The position numbers and the translations under genes were made by a program. DNA of 64,000 nucleotides from Mesobacillus zeae (lineage in GTDB: Bacteria; Bacillota; Bacilli; Bacillales; Cytobacillaceae), in assembly GCF_003570705.1 (NCBI RefSeq), contig NZ_QWVT01000029.1:186001-250000 (forward strand), written 5' to 3'. The notes under the pieces were generated by a model. It did no database searches. It was given only the letters and a program-made list of their open reading frames with translations, and was not told the DNA's origin. Below, piece after piece: positions 36,339-45,962 of the stretch (its first letter is position 1; each line of letters begins with the position of its first letter).

Positions 36339-36778
36339 GTTTATTCCCCTCTTTCTATTTCTCTATTATATACAATCTGCCTGGATACAGGCAGGGTTTC
36401 TTGCGAATTTACCTGCTGATTTTTTTGGGGGAAAGCCTGTGGAGAAAAATACCGACAATCCTAATAGGAAAAATAAAATTGACGGGTGATCAAAGTTCAA
36501 AAAAGATTAACCTTGCATAAAAATTATGTCGATATATCAAAAAGGCAAGGGTAAATCCATGTTTTTAAAGAAAAAACGATATATCAATATTTTTAAATAA
36601 TTGTATTTATATAAACATATCGTGTATCCGTTTTCTTGACGGTCTTTGTCGATGGGAGTAAAATGAACATGTCACACAATTGTAAGATTTTGATGTCAGG
36701 CTTTTAATAATCAGCTATTGTCAGAGATTATGGGGATGGGCCTGTCATCATGCTTTAATATCAAGAGGGGGTATACAT
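36339..36778 (+). promoter_or_regulatory. sdhCAB upstream region and promoter
   Basis: About 440 bases without a gene. TTGACG (36636-36641) and TAAAAT (36659-36664) are separated by 17 bases and give a leader of roughly 110 bases. Upstream is a very AT-rich stretch with two copies of CGATATATCAA (36530-36540 and 36577-36587, 47 bases apart), possible regulator sites. No riboswitch recognised. Confidence 0.65.
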
Positions 36779-37387
36779 ATGGCGGAAAATCGAGAGTTTT
36801 TCTGGCGTAAGCTTCATTCATTGCTTGGCGTCATACCTGTTGGGCTTTTTCTGGTCCAGCACCTTGTAATCAACCACTTTGCGACTGGCGGGGCGGAATC
36901 CTTCAATAAAGCTGCAGGATTCATGGAACATCTTCCGTTCCGGATTTTTCTGGAAGTATTCGTAATTTACTTGCCGCTATTATTCCATGCTATTTACGGG
37001 CTTTATATTGCTTTTTCCGCTAAGAATAATGTCAGCCAGTACGGCTACTTCCGGAACTGGATGTTCATGATCCAGCGGATTTCCGGAGTCATCACGCTTG
37101 TATTTGTTGCGTGGCATGTATGGGAGACACGCATTGCTGCCGCGTTTGGGGCTGAAGTTGACTTCAACATGATGGCGGATATCCTGTCATCGCCGTTTAT
37201 GGTCGCTTTTTATGCAATCGGAATCCTTTCTACTGTTTTCCATTTTGCTAACGGATTGTGGTCTTTCTTCGTGAGCTGGGGCATCACTGTGACGCCGAGA
37301 TCCCAAGTGATCTCTACCTATGTCACAATCGGAATCTTTGTTGCCTTGTCGATTGTCGGAATGCGCGCACTCGCAGCATTTATCTAA
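36779..37387 (+). CDS. sdhC: Succinate dehydrogenase cytochrome b558 subunit
   Basis: 202 residues with five membrane spans and histidines suited to bind two haems ('RKLHSLLGVIPVGLFLVQHLVINHF', 'LLFHAIYGLYIAF', 'FVAWHVWET', 'TVFHFANGLW'). Di-haem b558 type of Gram-positive succinate:menaquinone reductase. Anchors SdhAB to the membrane. Shine-Dalgarno AGAGGGGG. Confidence 0.95.
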   Translation: MAENREFFWRKLHSLLGVIPVGLFLVQHLVINHFATGGAESFNKAAGFMEHLPFRIFLEVFVIYLPLLFHAIYGLYIAFSAKNNVSQYGYFRNWMFMIQRISGVITLVFVAWHVWETRIAAAFGAEVDFNMMADILSSPFMVAFYAIGILSTVFHFANGLWSFFVSWGITVTPRSQVISTYVTIGIFVALSIVGMRALAAFI

Positions 37388-37447
37388 TGGAAAGCTATCA
37401 ATAAACGGAATATATGGACAGACTTTGGATTGGGGGAGTTGGTCTCT

Positions 37448-39205
37448 ATGACTAAAGGTAAGATAATAATTGTAGGTGGAGGGCTTGCAGGCTTGATGGC
37501 TGCCATAAAGGTTGCGGAAGCAGGCACGGCTGTGGAACTGTTTTCACTTGTGCCGGTCAAGCGCTCGCATTCAGTTTGTGCTCAGGGGGGCATAAACGGA
37601 GCAGTCAATACAAAAGGTGAAGGAGACTCCCCATGGGAGCACTTTGATGATACAGTGTACGGCGGCGATTTCCTGGCTAACCAGCCACCTGTAAAAGCAA
37701 TGACAGAAGCCGCTCCTGGCATTATCCATCTGCTTGACAGGATGGGCGTCATGTTTAACCGTACACCGGAAGGCTTGCTTGATTTCCGCAGATTCGGCGG
37801 AACACAGCATCACCGTACAGCGTTCGCCGGCGCTACAACAGGCCAGCAGCTTCTTTATGCACTTGACGAACAAGTGCGCCGATTTGAAGTGGATGGGCTT
37901 GTTACAAAGTATGAAGGCTGGGAATTCCTTGGCGCGGTCATTGATGATGAAGGCCTATGCCGCGGAATCGTTGCCCAGGATCTGACTACGATGGAAATTA
38001 AGTCATTCGCTGCCGATGCTGTAATCATGGCTACCGGCGGCCCTGGAATTATCTTCGGGAAATCCACGAACTCGGTCATTAATACGGGTTCAGCTGCATC
38101 CATCGTCTACCAGCAGGGAGCTTATTACGCAAACGGTGAATTCATCCAGATTCACCCGACGGCCATTCCTGGAGACGACAAGCTGCGCCTGATGAGTGAA
38201 TCTGCCCGTGGTGAAGGCGGTCGTGTCTGGACTTATAAAGACGGGAAGCCTTGGTATTTCCTTGAAGAAAAATACCCTGCATACGGGAATCTCGTCCCGC
38301 GTGATATTGCAACACGTGAAATTTTTGATGTCTGTGTTGAACAAAAGCTCGGAATCAATGGAGAAAACATGGTCTATCTTGACCTTTCCCATAAAGATCC
38401 GAAAGAACTTGATATTAAGCTTGGCGGAATTATAGAAATCTATGAGAAATTTATGGGTGATGACCCGCGCAAGGTTCCAATGAAAATATTCCCTGCAGTC
38501 CACTACTCCATGGGCGGCCTGTGGGTCGACTATGACCAAATGACCAATATCCCAGGGTTGTTTGCGGCTGGAGAATGCGATTATTCACAGCATGGAGGAA
38601 ACCGTCTTGGTGCCAATTCCCTGCTTTCTGCTATTTACGGCGGAATGGTAGCGGGCCCGAACGCGATCCGCTATATCAATGGACTCGAAAAAAGTGTTGA
38701 ATCCGTTTCTTCTTTAGTGTTTGACCGTTTTACCAAGCAGCAGGAGGATAAATGGAACAGCATCATGAACATGAACGGCACTGAAAACGCCTATGTCCTT
38801 CACAAAGAGCTTGGAGAGTGGATGACAGATAATGTAACCGTCGTGCGCAACAATGAAAGACTTTTGAAAACGGATGAGAAAATTGTCGAACTGATGGAAC
38901 GCTACCAAAATATCAATATTAACGATACGGCAAAATGGAGCAATCAAGGAGCGGTGTTTACTCGTCAGCTCAACAACATGCTTCAGCTTGCACGCGTCAT
39001 TACTATCGGAGCCTATAACCGAAACGAGAGCCGTGGGGCACACTATAAGCCAGAGTTCCCAGACAGGAACGATGAGGAATTCCTGAAAACGACTATGGCC
39101 AAGTTTGTAGCTGATAATGCGGCACCTGCTTTCCATTACGAAGATGTCGATACTTCATTAATCAAACCGCGTAAGCGTGATTACTCTAAAAAGAAAGGGG
39201 AGTAA
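37448..39205 (+). CDS. sdhA: Succinate dehydrogenase flavoprotein subunit
   Basis: 585 residues. FAD dinucleotide motif 'IIVGGGLAGLMAAIKVAEAG', covalent-FAD histidine region 'RSHSVCAQGGINGAVN', substrate-site 'FGGTQHHRTAFAGATTGQQL', 'HPTAIPGD', catalytic 'ARGEGGRVW' and 'HYSMGGLWVD'. TCA-cycle complex II. ATG 37448 is nine bases after GGGGGAG; an upstream TTG at 37430 overlaps that site. Confidence 0.97.
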   Translation: MTKGKIIIVGGGLAGLMAAIKVAEAGTAVELFSLVPVKRSHSVCAQGGINGAVNTKGEGDSPWEHFDDTVYGGDFLANQPPVKAMTEAAPGIIHLLDRMGVMFNRTPEGLLDFRRFGGTQHHRTAFAGATTGQQLLYALDEQVRRFEVDGLVTKYEGWEFLGAVIDDEGLCRGIVAQDLTTMEIKSFAADAVIMATGGPGIIFGKSTNSVINTGSAASIVYQQGAYYANGEFIQIHPTAIPGDDKLRLMSESARGEGGRVWTYKDGKPWYFLEEKYPAYGNLVPRDIATREIFDVCVEQKLGINGENMVYLDLSHKDPKELDIKLGGIIEIYEKFMGDDPRKVPMKIFPAVHYSMGGLWVDYDQMTNIPGLFAAGECDYSQHGGNRLGANSLLSAIYGGMVAGPNAIRYINGLEKSVESVSSLVFDRFTKQQEDKWNSIMNMNGTENAYVLHKELGEWMTDNVTVVRNNERLLKTDEKIVELMERYQNININDTAKWSNQGAVFTRQLNNMLQLARVITIGAYNRNESRGAHYKPEFPDRNDEEFLKTTMAKFVADNAAPAFHYEDVDTSLIKPRKRDYSKKKGE

Positions 39206-39211
39206 AGAGGT

Positions 39212-39973
39212 ATGTCAGAAAATAAAACTGTCCGGTTTATCATCACACGTCAGGGCTCTGCTGATGCGACCCCTTATGAAGAAACGTTTGACTTGCCATA
39301 CCGTCCTAATATGAATGTGATTTCCGCGCTGATGGAAATCAGGCGGAATCCTGTTAATGCAAAAGGTGAAACAACATCGCCGATTGCCTGGGATATGAAC
39401 TGCCTTGAAGAGGTTTGCGGCGCGTGCTCAATGGTCATCAACGGCCGGCCACGACAGTCTTGTACAGCTCTGATCGACAAGTTGGAGCAGCCAATTCGTC
39501 TTGAGCCAATGCGGACATTCCCTGTTGTCCGCGACCTTCAGGTAGACAGGAAGAGAATGTTCGATTCCTTGAAAAAGGTGAAAGCATGGATTCCAATCGA
39601 TGGAACGTACGACCTTGGTCCTGGACCGCGTATGCCTGAAAAGAAACGGCAGTGGGCGTACGAGCTTTCTAAATGTATGACTTGTGGCGTCTGCCTTGAG
39701 GCTTGCCCGAACGTTAACAGCAAATCCGACTTTATTGGACCACAGCCATTGTCACAGGTACGCCTGTTCAATGCCCATCCAACCGGGGAAATGAATAAAG
39801 CGGAACGCCTTGAAGCAATCATGGGAGATGGAGGCCTGTCAAACTGCGGCAATTCGCAGAACTGTGTACAGTCTTGCCCGAAAGGCATTCCTTTGACTAC
39901 ATCGATCGCTGCTTTGAACAGGGCGACAACCATCCAGGCTTTCAAGAGCTTTTTTGGAAGCGACCAGATTTAA
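39212..39973 (+). CDS. sdhB: Succinate dehydrogenase iron-sulfur subunit
   Basis: 253 residues. Plant-type [2Fe-2S] ligands in 'CLEEVCGACSMVINGRPRQSC', then bacterial ferredoxin-type ligands 'CMTCGVCLEACPN' and 'CGNSQNCVQSCPKG'. Transfers electrons from SdhA to the haems and menaquinone in SdhC. Starts six bases after sdhA. Confidence 0.97.
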   Translation: MSENKTVRFIITRQGSADATPYEETFDLPYRPNMNVISALMEIRRNPVNAKGETTSPIAWDMNCLEEVCGACSMVINGRPRQSCTALIDKLEQPIRLEPMRTFPVVRDLQVDRKRMFDSLKKVKAWIPIDGTYDLGPGPRMPEKKRQWAYELSKCMTCGVCLEACPNVNSKSDFIGPQPLSQVRLFNAHPTGEMNKAERLEAIMGDGGLSNCGNSQNCVQSCPKGIPLTTSIAALNRATTIQAFKSFFGSDQI

Positions 39974-39979
39974 AGCTAA

Positions 39980-40017
39980 AACAGCCTTTTCCGTATAGGA
40001 AGAGGCTTTTTTTTATT
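39980..40017 (+). terminator. Terminator of sdhCAB
   Basis: AACAGCCTTTTCC / GGAAGAGGCTTTTTTTT, imperfect stem with GTATA loop. Confidence 0.8.
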
Positions 40018-40130
40018 GTTGTGGTAATGATAGCATTCCTGAATGATAGATTGCTAAATGGCAGGAGCACTATCAAGGAGCTGGGCTATTTTTCTTTGCC
40101 GCGATTAGCGCCAAACCGGGAGTGAAATTC

Positions 40131-40187
40131 TTGCAAATTATCTGAAAATAATTATAATAAGAGAATAACGAATGAATGAGCATTCAT
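40131..40187 (+). promoter_or_regulatory. ysmA promoter with FadR-like palindrome
   Basis: TTGCAA (40131-40136), 16-base spacer and TATAAT (40153-40158). ATGAATGAGCATTCAT (40172-40187) is a perfect inverted repeat of the half site found in the fadR operator but with a two-base centre. An alternative 18-base alignment beginning at 40170 fits the FadR box with about three mismatches. Confidence 0.6.
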
Positions 40188-40206
40188 TTTTACAGGAGGC
40201 ATCAAT

Positions 40207-40674
40207 GTGGGAAAACTGGACTATGTAGAAAACTTTTTACAGTGGGAAAACGAATTTGAGTTTTTCTATCCGGTCACTGTACGATTTTCCGAAACTGATA
40301 TGTTTGGGCATTTAAATAATACTGTACCTTTTGTCTACTTTGAGCAGGCAAGGATACAATACTTCCAAAGCAAAGGATTCATGCAGGACTGGGTCAGGCC
40401 TGAAAGCGAAAAAATCCCGGTCGTTGCAGACCTTCAGTGTGATTACCTGCAGCAGATATATTTTAATGAAAATCTTAAGGTGTATGTAAAAGCTGCCAGG
40501 ATTGGAAACTCCTCGGTTGACCTTCACTACATGGCCAAAAAAGATGACGGAAGCGTGTGCCTTGCCGGCCGGGGTACGATTGTCCAGATCTCGAAAAAAA
40601 CAGGCAGGGGCTCGGCATGGACCGAAGAAATGAAGAAGCAGTTTACAGGCATTGATAAATCAGGGATCCGGTAG
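40207..40674 (+). CDS. ysmA: Acyl-CoA thioesterase, hotdog fold (YsmA)
   Basis: 155 residues of the 4-hydroxybenzoyl-CoA-thioesterase type: 'VTVRFSETDMFGHLNNTVPFVYFEQARIQYF' carries the catalytic Asp and the Asn of the active site. It probably hydrolyses acyl-CoAs. GTG start 40207 (frame beginning GKLDYVENF) lies after AGGAGG; the ATG two bases earlier is out of frame. The acyl-CoA link fits the FadR-like site upstream. Confidence 0.88.
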   Translation: MGKLDYVENFLQWENEFEFFYPVTVRFSETDMFGHLNNTVPFVYFEQARIQYFQSKGFMQDWVRPESEKIPVVADLQCDYLQQIYFNENLKVYVKAARIGNSSVDLHYMAKKDDGSVCLAGRGTIVQISKKTGRGSAWTEEMKKQFTGIDKSGIR

Positions 40675-40721
40675 CAAACGCACATTTTTCTTTTTAATGG
40701 ATTACTCTGTGTATTAACCGT

Positions 40722-40750
40722 CACTTCACGTCTTTCGCTGACATATGATA
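40722..40750 (+). promoter_or_regulatory. Putative sigma-K promoter of gerE
   Basis: CACT (40722-40725) and CATATGATA (40742-40750), 16 bases apart, match the sigma-K pattern AC-N16/17-CATANNNTA. gerE is a known late mother-cell gene transcribed by sigma-K. Confidence 0.6.
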
Positions 40751-40813
40751 TCGTGACTAAATTATACCCACCCCGTTGTTCACAGCTGGCGAAGGCAAGG
40801 AGGGTTACAATAC

Positions 40814-41038
40814 TTGAAGGAGAATGACTATACTCACAAGCCGTTACTCACCAAACGAGAAAGAGAAGTATTCGAACTGTTGGTACAAGACAAAACGACA
40901 AAAGAAATTGCGAGTGAACTATTTATCAGCGAGAAAACGGTTCGCAATCATATTTCAAACGCTATGCAGAAGCTTGGCGTAAAGGGGCGTTCTCAAGCTG
41001 TTGTAGAGCTCCTGAGAATGGGAGAGCTAGAACTTTAA
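40814..41038 (+). CDS. gerE: Spore-coat transcription regulator GerE
   Basis: 74 residues made only of a LuxR-type helix-turn-helix: '[62 protein letters not shown]'. Regulates spore coat genes in the mother cell late in sporulation. TTG start 40814 after AAGGAGGG. Length and position after ysmA match B. subtilis. Confidence 0.96.
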   Translation: MKENDYTHKPLLTKREREVFELLVQDKTTKEIASELFISEKTVRNHISNAMQKLGVKGRSQAVVELLRMGELEL

Positions 41039-41228
41039 TTGAATAGCCGGCAAATGCTCGATCAGCCGGGTTCAAGCGATCTGTAACACGCGGAGTGAAG
41101 CCGGCAGCATTGCAGGCTTCATTTCTTTCTTGAATTTTTGCCGAAAAAAGTAGAAAATAAGAGAATTGATAGACTTCTCTACAATCAGGCCAGTGATTTC
41201 GATGCCAACAATAATAGGAGTGTAAACG

Positions 41229-41687
41229 ATGAAACTTGAAGACGGAGAGCATCGCGTGGATTCAGCCACGTTTGCCGATATAGAAAAGGATCTTAGGTAC
41301 ATAGCTGGAATTGTTAAGCAAAAGGGCCGTGAAATTTTAAGCAATTATACCATTACTCCGCCGCAGTTTATTGCCCTGCAATGGCTGTTTGAAGATGGAG
41401 ATATGACTATTGGCGACTTGTCTGGAAAAATGTTTTTGGCATGCAGCACAACAACAGATCTAGTGGACCGCATGGAAAAAAATGAGCTTGTCGTCAGGGT
41501 GAAAGATCCGAATGACCGGCGGGTTGTGCGTATCCATCTCCTTGAAGAAGGGGAGAGGATCATTGATGAAGTCATCAGGAAACGGCAAATTTACCTTCAG
41601 GATGTCCTGAGGAATTATACAGGGGAAGAGATTCTCCTTTTGAAACAAAATATGGCTAAATTGCACCAAGAAATGCGGGAAGGTTGA
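41229..41687 (+). CDS. ysmB: MarR family transcriptional regulator (YsmB)
   Basis: 152 residues with a central winged helix: '[63 protein letters not shown]' spans recognition helix and wing (DPNDRR). Ligand unknown. Sits directly before racE (11-base gap), with which it may be co-transcribed. Confidence 0.9.
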   Translation: MKLEDGEHRVDSATFADIEKDLRYIAGIVKQKGREILSNYTITPPQFIALQWLFEDGDMTIGDLSGKMFLACSTTTDLVDRMEKNELVVRVKDPNDRRVVRIHLLEEGERIIDEVIRKRQIYLQDVLRNYTGEEILLLKQNMAKLHQEMREG

Positions 41688-41697
41688 GGCGAGAACT

Positions 41698-42495
41698 TTG
41701 AAATACCCAATAGGAATAATAGATTCAGGAGTGGGGGGCCTGACAGTTGTCAAAGAAGTGATGCGTCAGCTTCCTAATGAAAAAATCGTTTATCTGGGCG
41801 ATACAGCCCGCTGTCCTTATGGCCCCCGGCCTGAAGAGGAAGTCCGCAGGTTCACATGGGAATTGACCAGTTTTTTGCTCGAAAAAAACATTAAGATGCT
41901 TGTAATTGCCTGTAATACGGCAACTGCTGCTGCGCTCGAAGACATAAAACAAGAACTCGATATCCCTGTCCTCGGTGTCATCCATCCTGGAGCAAGGACA
42001 GCAATCAAAGTAACCGAGAATTACAGAGTAGGTGTAATTGGTACCGTAGGAACAGTCAGGAGCGGCGCTTATGAGTTTGCGCTGAAATTAATTAACGACA
42101 GGACCGAGGCGGTCAGCCTGGCATGTCCGAAATTTGTTCCGCTCGTTGAAAGCGGTGAATACAGAGGTGCCCTTGCAGAAAAAATTGTCGCTGAAACCCT
42201 TCAGCCTTTGAAAGGTACCGGAATTGATACACTGATTCTCGGATGTACCCACTATCCTCTTCTTGAGCCAATCATCAAAGAAGAGATGGGCAATTGTATC
42301 AGAGTAATCAGTTCAGGTGAAGAGACTGCGAGGGAAGTCAGCACCATTCTCCATCATAGCGGTATGCTTCTGGAAGGCGGAGAGAGACCCGTCCATGAAT
42401 TTTACACCACTGGATCAAGGAAGATTTTTTCGGCAATCGCGTCGGAATGGCTCGGACAAGCTGTTGACAATGTAAAGAAAATTCAGCTGGGATAA
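41698..42495 (+). CDS. racE: Glutamate racemase
   Basis: 265 residues. '[17 protein letters not shown]' (catalytic Asp/Ser), '[14 protein letters not shown]', '[13 protein letters not shown]' (Cys) and '[11 protein letters not shown]' (second Cys-Thr-His) are the Asp/Glu racemase signatures. Makes D-glutamate for peptidoglycan. TTG start with no strong ribosome site; it nearly abuts ysmB and may be translationally coupled. Confidence 0.95.
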   Translation: MKYPIGIIDSGVGGLTVVKEVMRQLPNEKIVYLGDTARCPYGPRPEEEVRRFTWELTSFLLEKNIKMLVIACNTATAAALEDIKQELDIPVLGVIHPGARTAIKVTENYRVGVIGTVGTVRSGAYEFALKLINDRTEAVSLACPKFVPLVESGEYRGALAEKIVAETLQPLKGTGIDTLILGCTHYPLLEPIIKEEMGNCIRVISSGEETAREVSTILHHSGMLLEGGERPVHEFYTTGSRKIFSAIASEWLGQAVDNVKKIQLG

Positions 42496-42805
42496 GAGAG
42501 TCATACATCGGGCTGCCGGCTTGGTAAAAAAAGGGGCATTCTTGAAGAGGAAATGACTTAAAATATCGAAACTTAGCTAGTTTAGTTTCCTGACAGCTTT
42601 TGTCTTAGGTTAATATCTATATATTAGTCCGAGAGATAAAAAAACTTCAAAAACTCCCATTTTCAAAATCAGTAATAAAAAATAGGGGGTTACTCTACAA
42701 TCTGACAGCTCCATAAACGGAGCTGTTTTTATTTTTTTGACAAGCGGTCTAAAATGGAAACAAGCCCGTATACATGTAGTACAAACTGTGTTTGGAGGGA
42801 TGTAT
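42496..42805. other. Intergenic region racE-gerM
   Basis: 310 bases. No gene. A small hairpin around 42700-42735 (GACAGCTCCATAAACGGAGCTGTTTTTATTTTTT) is a clear rho-independent terminator (AACAGCTCC-type stem ACAGCTCC / GGAGCTGT plus T-run). A sporulation-type promoter for gerM is possible near 42745-42775 but not convincing. Confidence 0.65.
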
Positions 42806-43888
42806 ATGTCTGGGAATAAACGTGCAGCTATGATGGGGACGGCAGTGCTGGCGACCACGGTATTTCTGTCCGGCTGCGGCCTTTTGGGAAATGAAGAGAA
42901 GAAAGAAATAGACCCGCCGCAGAATGTCACTTACCTGAAGGACAGCGAAGCGGGCAGCACTGAAGGTAAAACGGCGGCAGAAGCAAAAGATGGCGGCAAA
43001 AAAGAAAGTGCAGAGACCTCGATGGTCGAAACGGAGCTTTATTTGATCGATAAGGATGGGTATGTTGTTTCAAAGTCAATGAGCCTTCCTAAAAAAGATG
43101 CAATCGCAAAGCAGGCGCTTGAGTACCTTGTGGTTAACGGTCCAGTTTCAGAAATGCTGCCAAATGGGTTCCGGGCAGTCTTGCCGGCCGATACCCAAGT
43201 ATCCGTGAATATCAAAGACGGAGTTGCCGCTGTTGATTTTTCCAAGGAGTTTGCCAATTATAAAAAAGAGGATGAGCTAAGAATCCTTCAGGCTGTTACT
43301 TGGACGCTCACCCAGTTTGACAGTGTGAAAAATGTTCAGCTTCAGGTAAATGGCAAAAAAATTGACAGCATGCCGGTGAATGGAACGCCGATTAAAGAGG
43401 GCCTGAGCCGTGTGGATGGCATTAACCTAGATACAACTGGAGCTGCCGATATCACGAATACCAAGGCTGTTACCGTATACTATGTTGGCGGGAGCGAAGG
43501 AAGTCATTACTATGTCCCTGTAACCAAAAGGGTTTCTAATAACAAGACTGATAATATTGATTCAATTATCAGCGAGCTTGCAGCTGGCCCTGCTTATGGT
43601 TCATCACTTCAGTCGGAGTTCCAGCCGGATGTCAAGCTGATTGATAAGGCAAAGGTAGAAGGAAACAAGGTGACGCTCAATTTCAATGAGTCAATTTATG
43701 GCGGCTTCAAGGAAAAAGTTATTTCGGAAAATGTGCTTAATTCCCTCGTACTATCACTTACTGAACAAAAGGGAATTGAAAGTGTTTCAGTGAAAGTCAA
43801 AGGAAAGGCCGAGCTCGTTATGGAGAATGGGAAAAAACTATCGAAGCCTGTTACTCGTCCAGAAAAAGTGAACACCGGTAGTTTTTAA
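42806..43888 (+). CDS. gerM: Spore germination/sporulation lipoprotein GerM
   Basis: About 360 residues. Signal peptide with lipobox 'FLSGC' (Cys near residue 23), an acidic/polar linker, then two GerMN domains (roughly residues 90-205 and 235-345; second begins 'AVTVYYVGGSEGSHYYVPV'). GerM is needed for septal and forespore peptidoglycan in sporulation and for germination. ATG 42806 follows GGAGGG; the ATG at 42800 is too close to it. Confidence 0.92.
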   Translation: MSGNKRAAMMGTAVLATTVFLSGCGLLGNEEKKEIDPPQNVTYLKDSEAGSTEGKTAAEAKDGGKKESAETSMVETELYLIDKDGYVVSKSMSLPKKDAIAKQALEYLVVNGPVSEMLPNGFRAVLPADTQVSVNIKDGVAAVDFSKEFANYKKEDELRILQAVTWTLTQFDSVKNVQLQVNGKKIDSMPVNGTPIKEGLSRVDGINLDTTGAADITNTKAVTVYYVGGSEGSHYYVPVTKRVSNNKTDNIDSIISELAAGPAYGSSLQSEFQPDVKLIDKAKVEGNKVTLNFNESIYGGFKEKVISENVLNSLVLSLTEQKGIESVSVKVKGKAELVMENGKKLSKPVTRPEKVNTGSF

Positions 43889-43924
43889 TTCGGTAAATTT
43901 GTTATACTATGAAATGACAGATAA

Positions 43925-43956
43925 AGAGGCAGGCTATTGGCTGCCTCTTCTTTATT
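43925..43956 (+). terminator. Terminator of gerM
   Basis: AGAGGCAG / CTGCCTCT stem with an eight-base loop followed by TCTTTATT. Confidence 0.85.
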
Positions 43957-44017
43957 ATTGCTGCTGGAGCAATTCAATTGGCAGCAGTCGAAGCTTAATC
44001 TATAAGGAGGCATAAAC

Positions 44018-44773
44018 ATGCGTTTTGATGGGCGGGAACCGCTGCAATTAAGACCTGTACATATTGAGACAAACTATTTGAAAAATCCTGAAGGCTCCGT
44101 TCTAATAACGGTCGGCGATACGAAGGTCATCTGTTCTGCCAGCATCGAGGACAGGGTGCCGCCGTTTATGCGCGGAGAAGGAAAAGGGTGGATTACTGCG
44201 GAGTATTCCATGCTGCCGCGCGCAACCCAACAGAGGACAATACGGGAGTCTTCAAAAGGAAAAGTGACAGGACGGACGATGGAAATACAACGCTTGATCG
44301 GAAGGGCGCTAAGGGCTGCGGTGCAGCTGGAAGCGATCGGAGAACGCACGGTTTGGATTGACTGCGATGTCATCCAGGCTGATGGCGGTACAAGGACTGC
44401 CTCAATTACTGGTGCATTTGTAGCCATGGCGCTGGCGCTGGAAAATCTGTACAAGACAAAGAAACTGAAGAGCTTCCCGATAACGGACTTTTTAGCCGCA
44501 ACCAGTGTGGGGATCCTTGAGAGCGGGGAAGCAGTGGTTGATTTGAATTATCCTGAGGACTCTGCTGCACATGTTGATATGAATGTTGTGATGACGGGCA
44601 GCGGTGAGTTTGTAGAGCTTCAAGGAACTGGTGAGGAATCAACTTTTTCCTACAGTCAGCTTCAAGAGCTGCTAAGTGCTGCCCAGGAAGGCCTTGCGAA
44701 GCTTTTCGAAATTCAGAAAGAAGCGCTTGGCGGGGAATTATCCAGTCTTATTGAATCAGGGAAAGAAGAATAG
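44018..44773 (+). CDS. rph: Ribonuclease PH
   Basis: 251 residues: '[30 protein letters not shown]', '[16 protein letters not shown]', '[13 protein letters not shown]', '[21 protein letters not shown]'. Phosphorolytic 3' exonuclease that trims tRNA precursors. Shine-Dalgarno AAGGAGG. Followed at once by ysnA. Confidence 0.97.
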   Translation: MRFDGREPLQLRPVHIETNYLKNPEGSVLITVGDTKVICSASIEDRVPPFMRGEGKGWITAEYSMLPRATQQRTIRESSKGKVTGRTMEIQRLIGRALRAAVQLEAIGERTVWIDCDVIQADGGTRTASITGAFVAMALALENLYKTKKLKSFPITDFLAATSVGILESGEAVVDLNYPEDSAAHVDMNVVMTGSGEFVELQGTGEESTFSYSQLQELLSAAQEGLAKLFEIQKEALGGELSSLIESGKEE

Positions 44774-44786
44774 GGGGCATCCCAAA

Positions 44787-45410
44787 GTGAACGAAGTCAT
44801 TATCGCTACAAAAAATAAGGGTAAAGCAAAAGAGTTTGAGCGAATTTTTAATGCCCGGGGCTTTGATGTGAAAACGCTTTTGGATTATCCGGAAGCTCCG
44901 GATATTGAAGAAACTGGTGCTACTTTTGAGGAAAATGCCATTCTCAAGGCTGAATCAGCATCTGACAGGCTCGGAAAAATGGTCATTGCTGACGATTCAG
45001 GCCTTGAAGTGGATGCACTTGGTGGCAGGCCGGGTATTTATTCGGCACGCTATGCCGGAACAGAGAAGAATGATGACGCGAACATCGATAAGGTACTGGA
45101 TGAACTGAAAGACGTCCCCGCTGCGGAAAGAACGGCAAGGTTTAGATGCGTGCTTGCAGTTTCCATTCCTGGAGGTGGGACGCAAACTTTTTCGGGCAGC
45201 TGTGAAGGCAGAATACTGCCTGAAAGAAGAGGGACAAATGGATTTGGCTACGACCCTGTGTTTTATGCTGACGAAATGAATAGGTCGATGGCCGAGCTGG
45301 AGCCTGCGGAGAAAAATAAAATCAGCCACAGGGCTAGGGCATTGGAAAAGCTTGAACAGACATTGTTAACGAGCCTTGAAAAGGATGGACACCAATGGGC
45401 AAAATCCTGA
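44787..45410 (+). CDS. ysnA: XTP/dITP diphosphatase (RdgB/HAM1 family)
   Basis: 207 residues: 'VIIATKNKGKAKEFERIF', 'ETGATFEENAILKAESAS', 'VIADDSGLEVDALGGRPGIYSARYAG', 'GTNGFGYDPVFY' and 'MAELEPAEKNKISHRARAL', the complete HAM1 set. Removes deaminated purine nucleotides. GTG 44787, nine bases after AGGGGG. Overlaps ysnB by 16 bases. Confidence 0.94.
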   Translation: MNEVIIATKNKGKAKEFERIFNARGFDVKTLLDYPEAPDIEETGATFEENAILKAESASDRLGKMVIADDSGLEVDALGGRPGIYSARYAGTEKNDDANIDKVLDELKDVPAAERTARFRCVLAVSIPGGGTQTFSGSCEGRILPERRGTNGFGYDPVFYADEMNRSMAELEPAEKNKISHRARALEKLEQTLLTSLEKDGHQWAKS

Positions 45411-45910
45411 TCGTAAGTGACAACCATGGTTCGTCAGAGGTTCTGTTTGGCGTGAAGGAAAAAGAGACTGAGGCGGATTTGCTGATCCATTGCGGCGATT
45501 CGGAACTGACGCCCGATGATCCGGCTCTCAAGGGATTTGCAGCTGTAAAAGGAAACTGCGACTATTTTGGCGATTTCCCTGAAGAACTTGTGCTTGATCA
45601 TGATGGCTACAGGATTCTTGTTGTCCACGGCCATCATTATTCTGTTAAAAATGATTTGCTGAAGCTTGCTTACAGAGCCGAAGAAGTGGGTGCCAATATT
45701 GTTTGTTTTGGGCACTCGCATATTCTCGGTGTCGAAATGATCGGGTCCACCCTGTTCATTAATCCGGGAAGCCTCCGCCTTCCGCGCGGACGCAGTGAAA
45801 AGACTTATGTCACACTCGAAAACTGTAAGAATTCCGTGCTCCTCCATGTCCACGACTATGACCGCGGTGAGATGGAAAAGCTAAAACAAAAATTCAGCTT
45901 TGAGCAGTAA
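45395..45910 (+). CDS. ysnB: YfcE/MJ0936-type metallophosphoesterase
   Basis: 171 residues: 'ILIVSDNHGSSEV' (Asp-His), 'LLIHCGDSEL' (Asp), 'VKGNCDYFGD' (Asn), 'VVHGHHYSV' and 'CFGHSHILGVE' (His ligands) define the calcineurin-like dinuclear metal site. Substrate unknown. Last gene of rph-ysnA-ysnB; a terminator follows. Confidence 0.92.
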   Translation: MGKILIVSDNHGSSEVLFGVKEKETEADLLIHCGDSELTPDDPALKGFAAVKGNCDYFGDFPEELVLDHDGYRILVVHGHHYSVKNDLLKLAYRAEEVGANIVCFGHSHILGVEMIGSTLFINPGSLRLPRGRSEKTYVTLENCKNSVLLHVHDYDRGEMEKLKQKFSFEQ

Positions 45911-45913
45911 CTT

Positions 45914-45946
45914 TGCAGGGGAGAATAAAAACTCCCCTTTTTTAAA
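45914..45946 (+). terminator. Terminator of rph-ysnA-ysnB
   Basis: AGGGGAG / CTCCCCT stem with AATAAAA loop, then T6. Confidence 0.88.
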
Positions 45947-45962
45947 AAATACAATAAGACTG

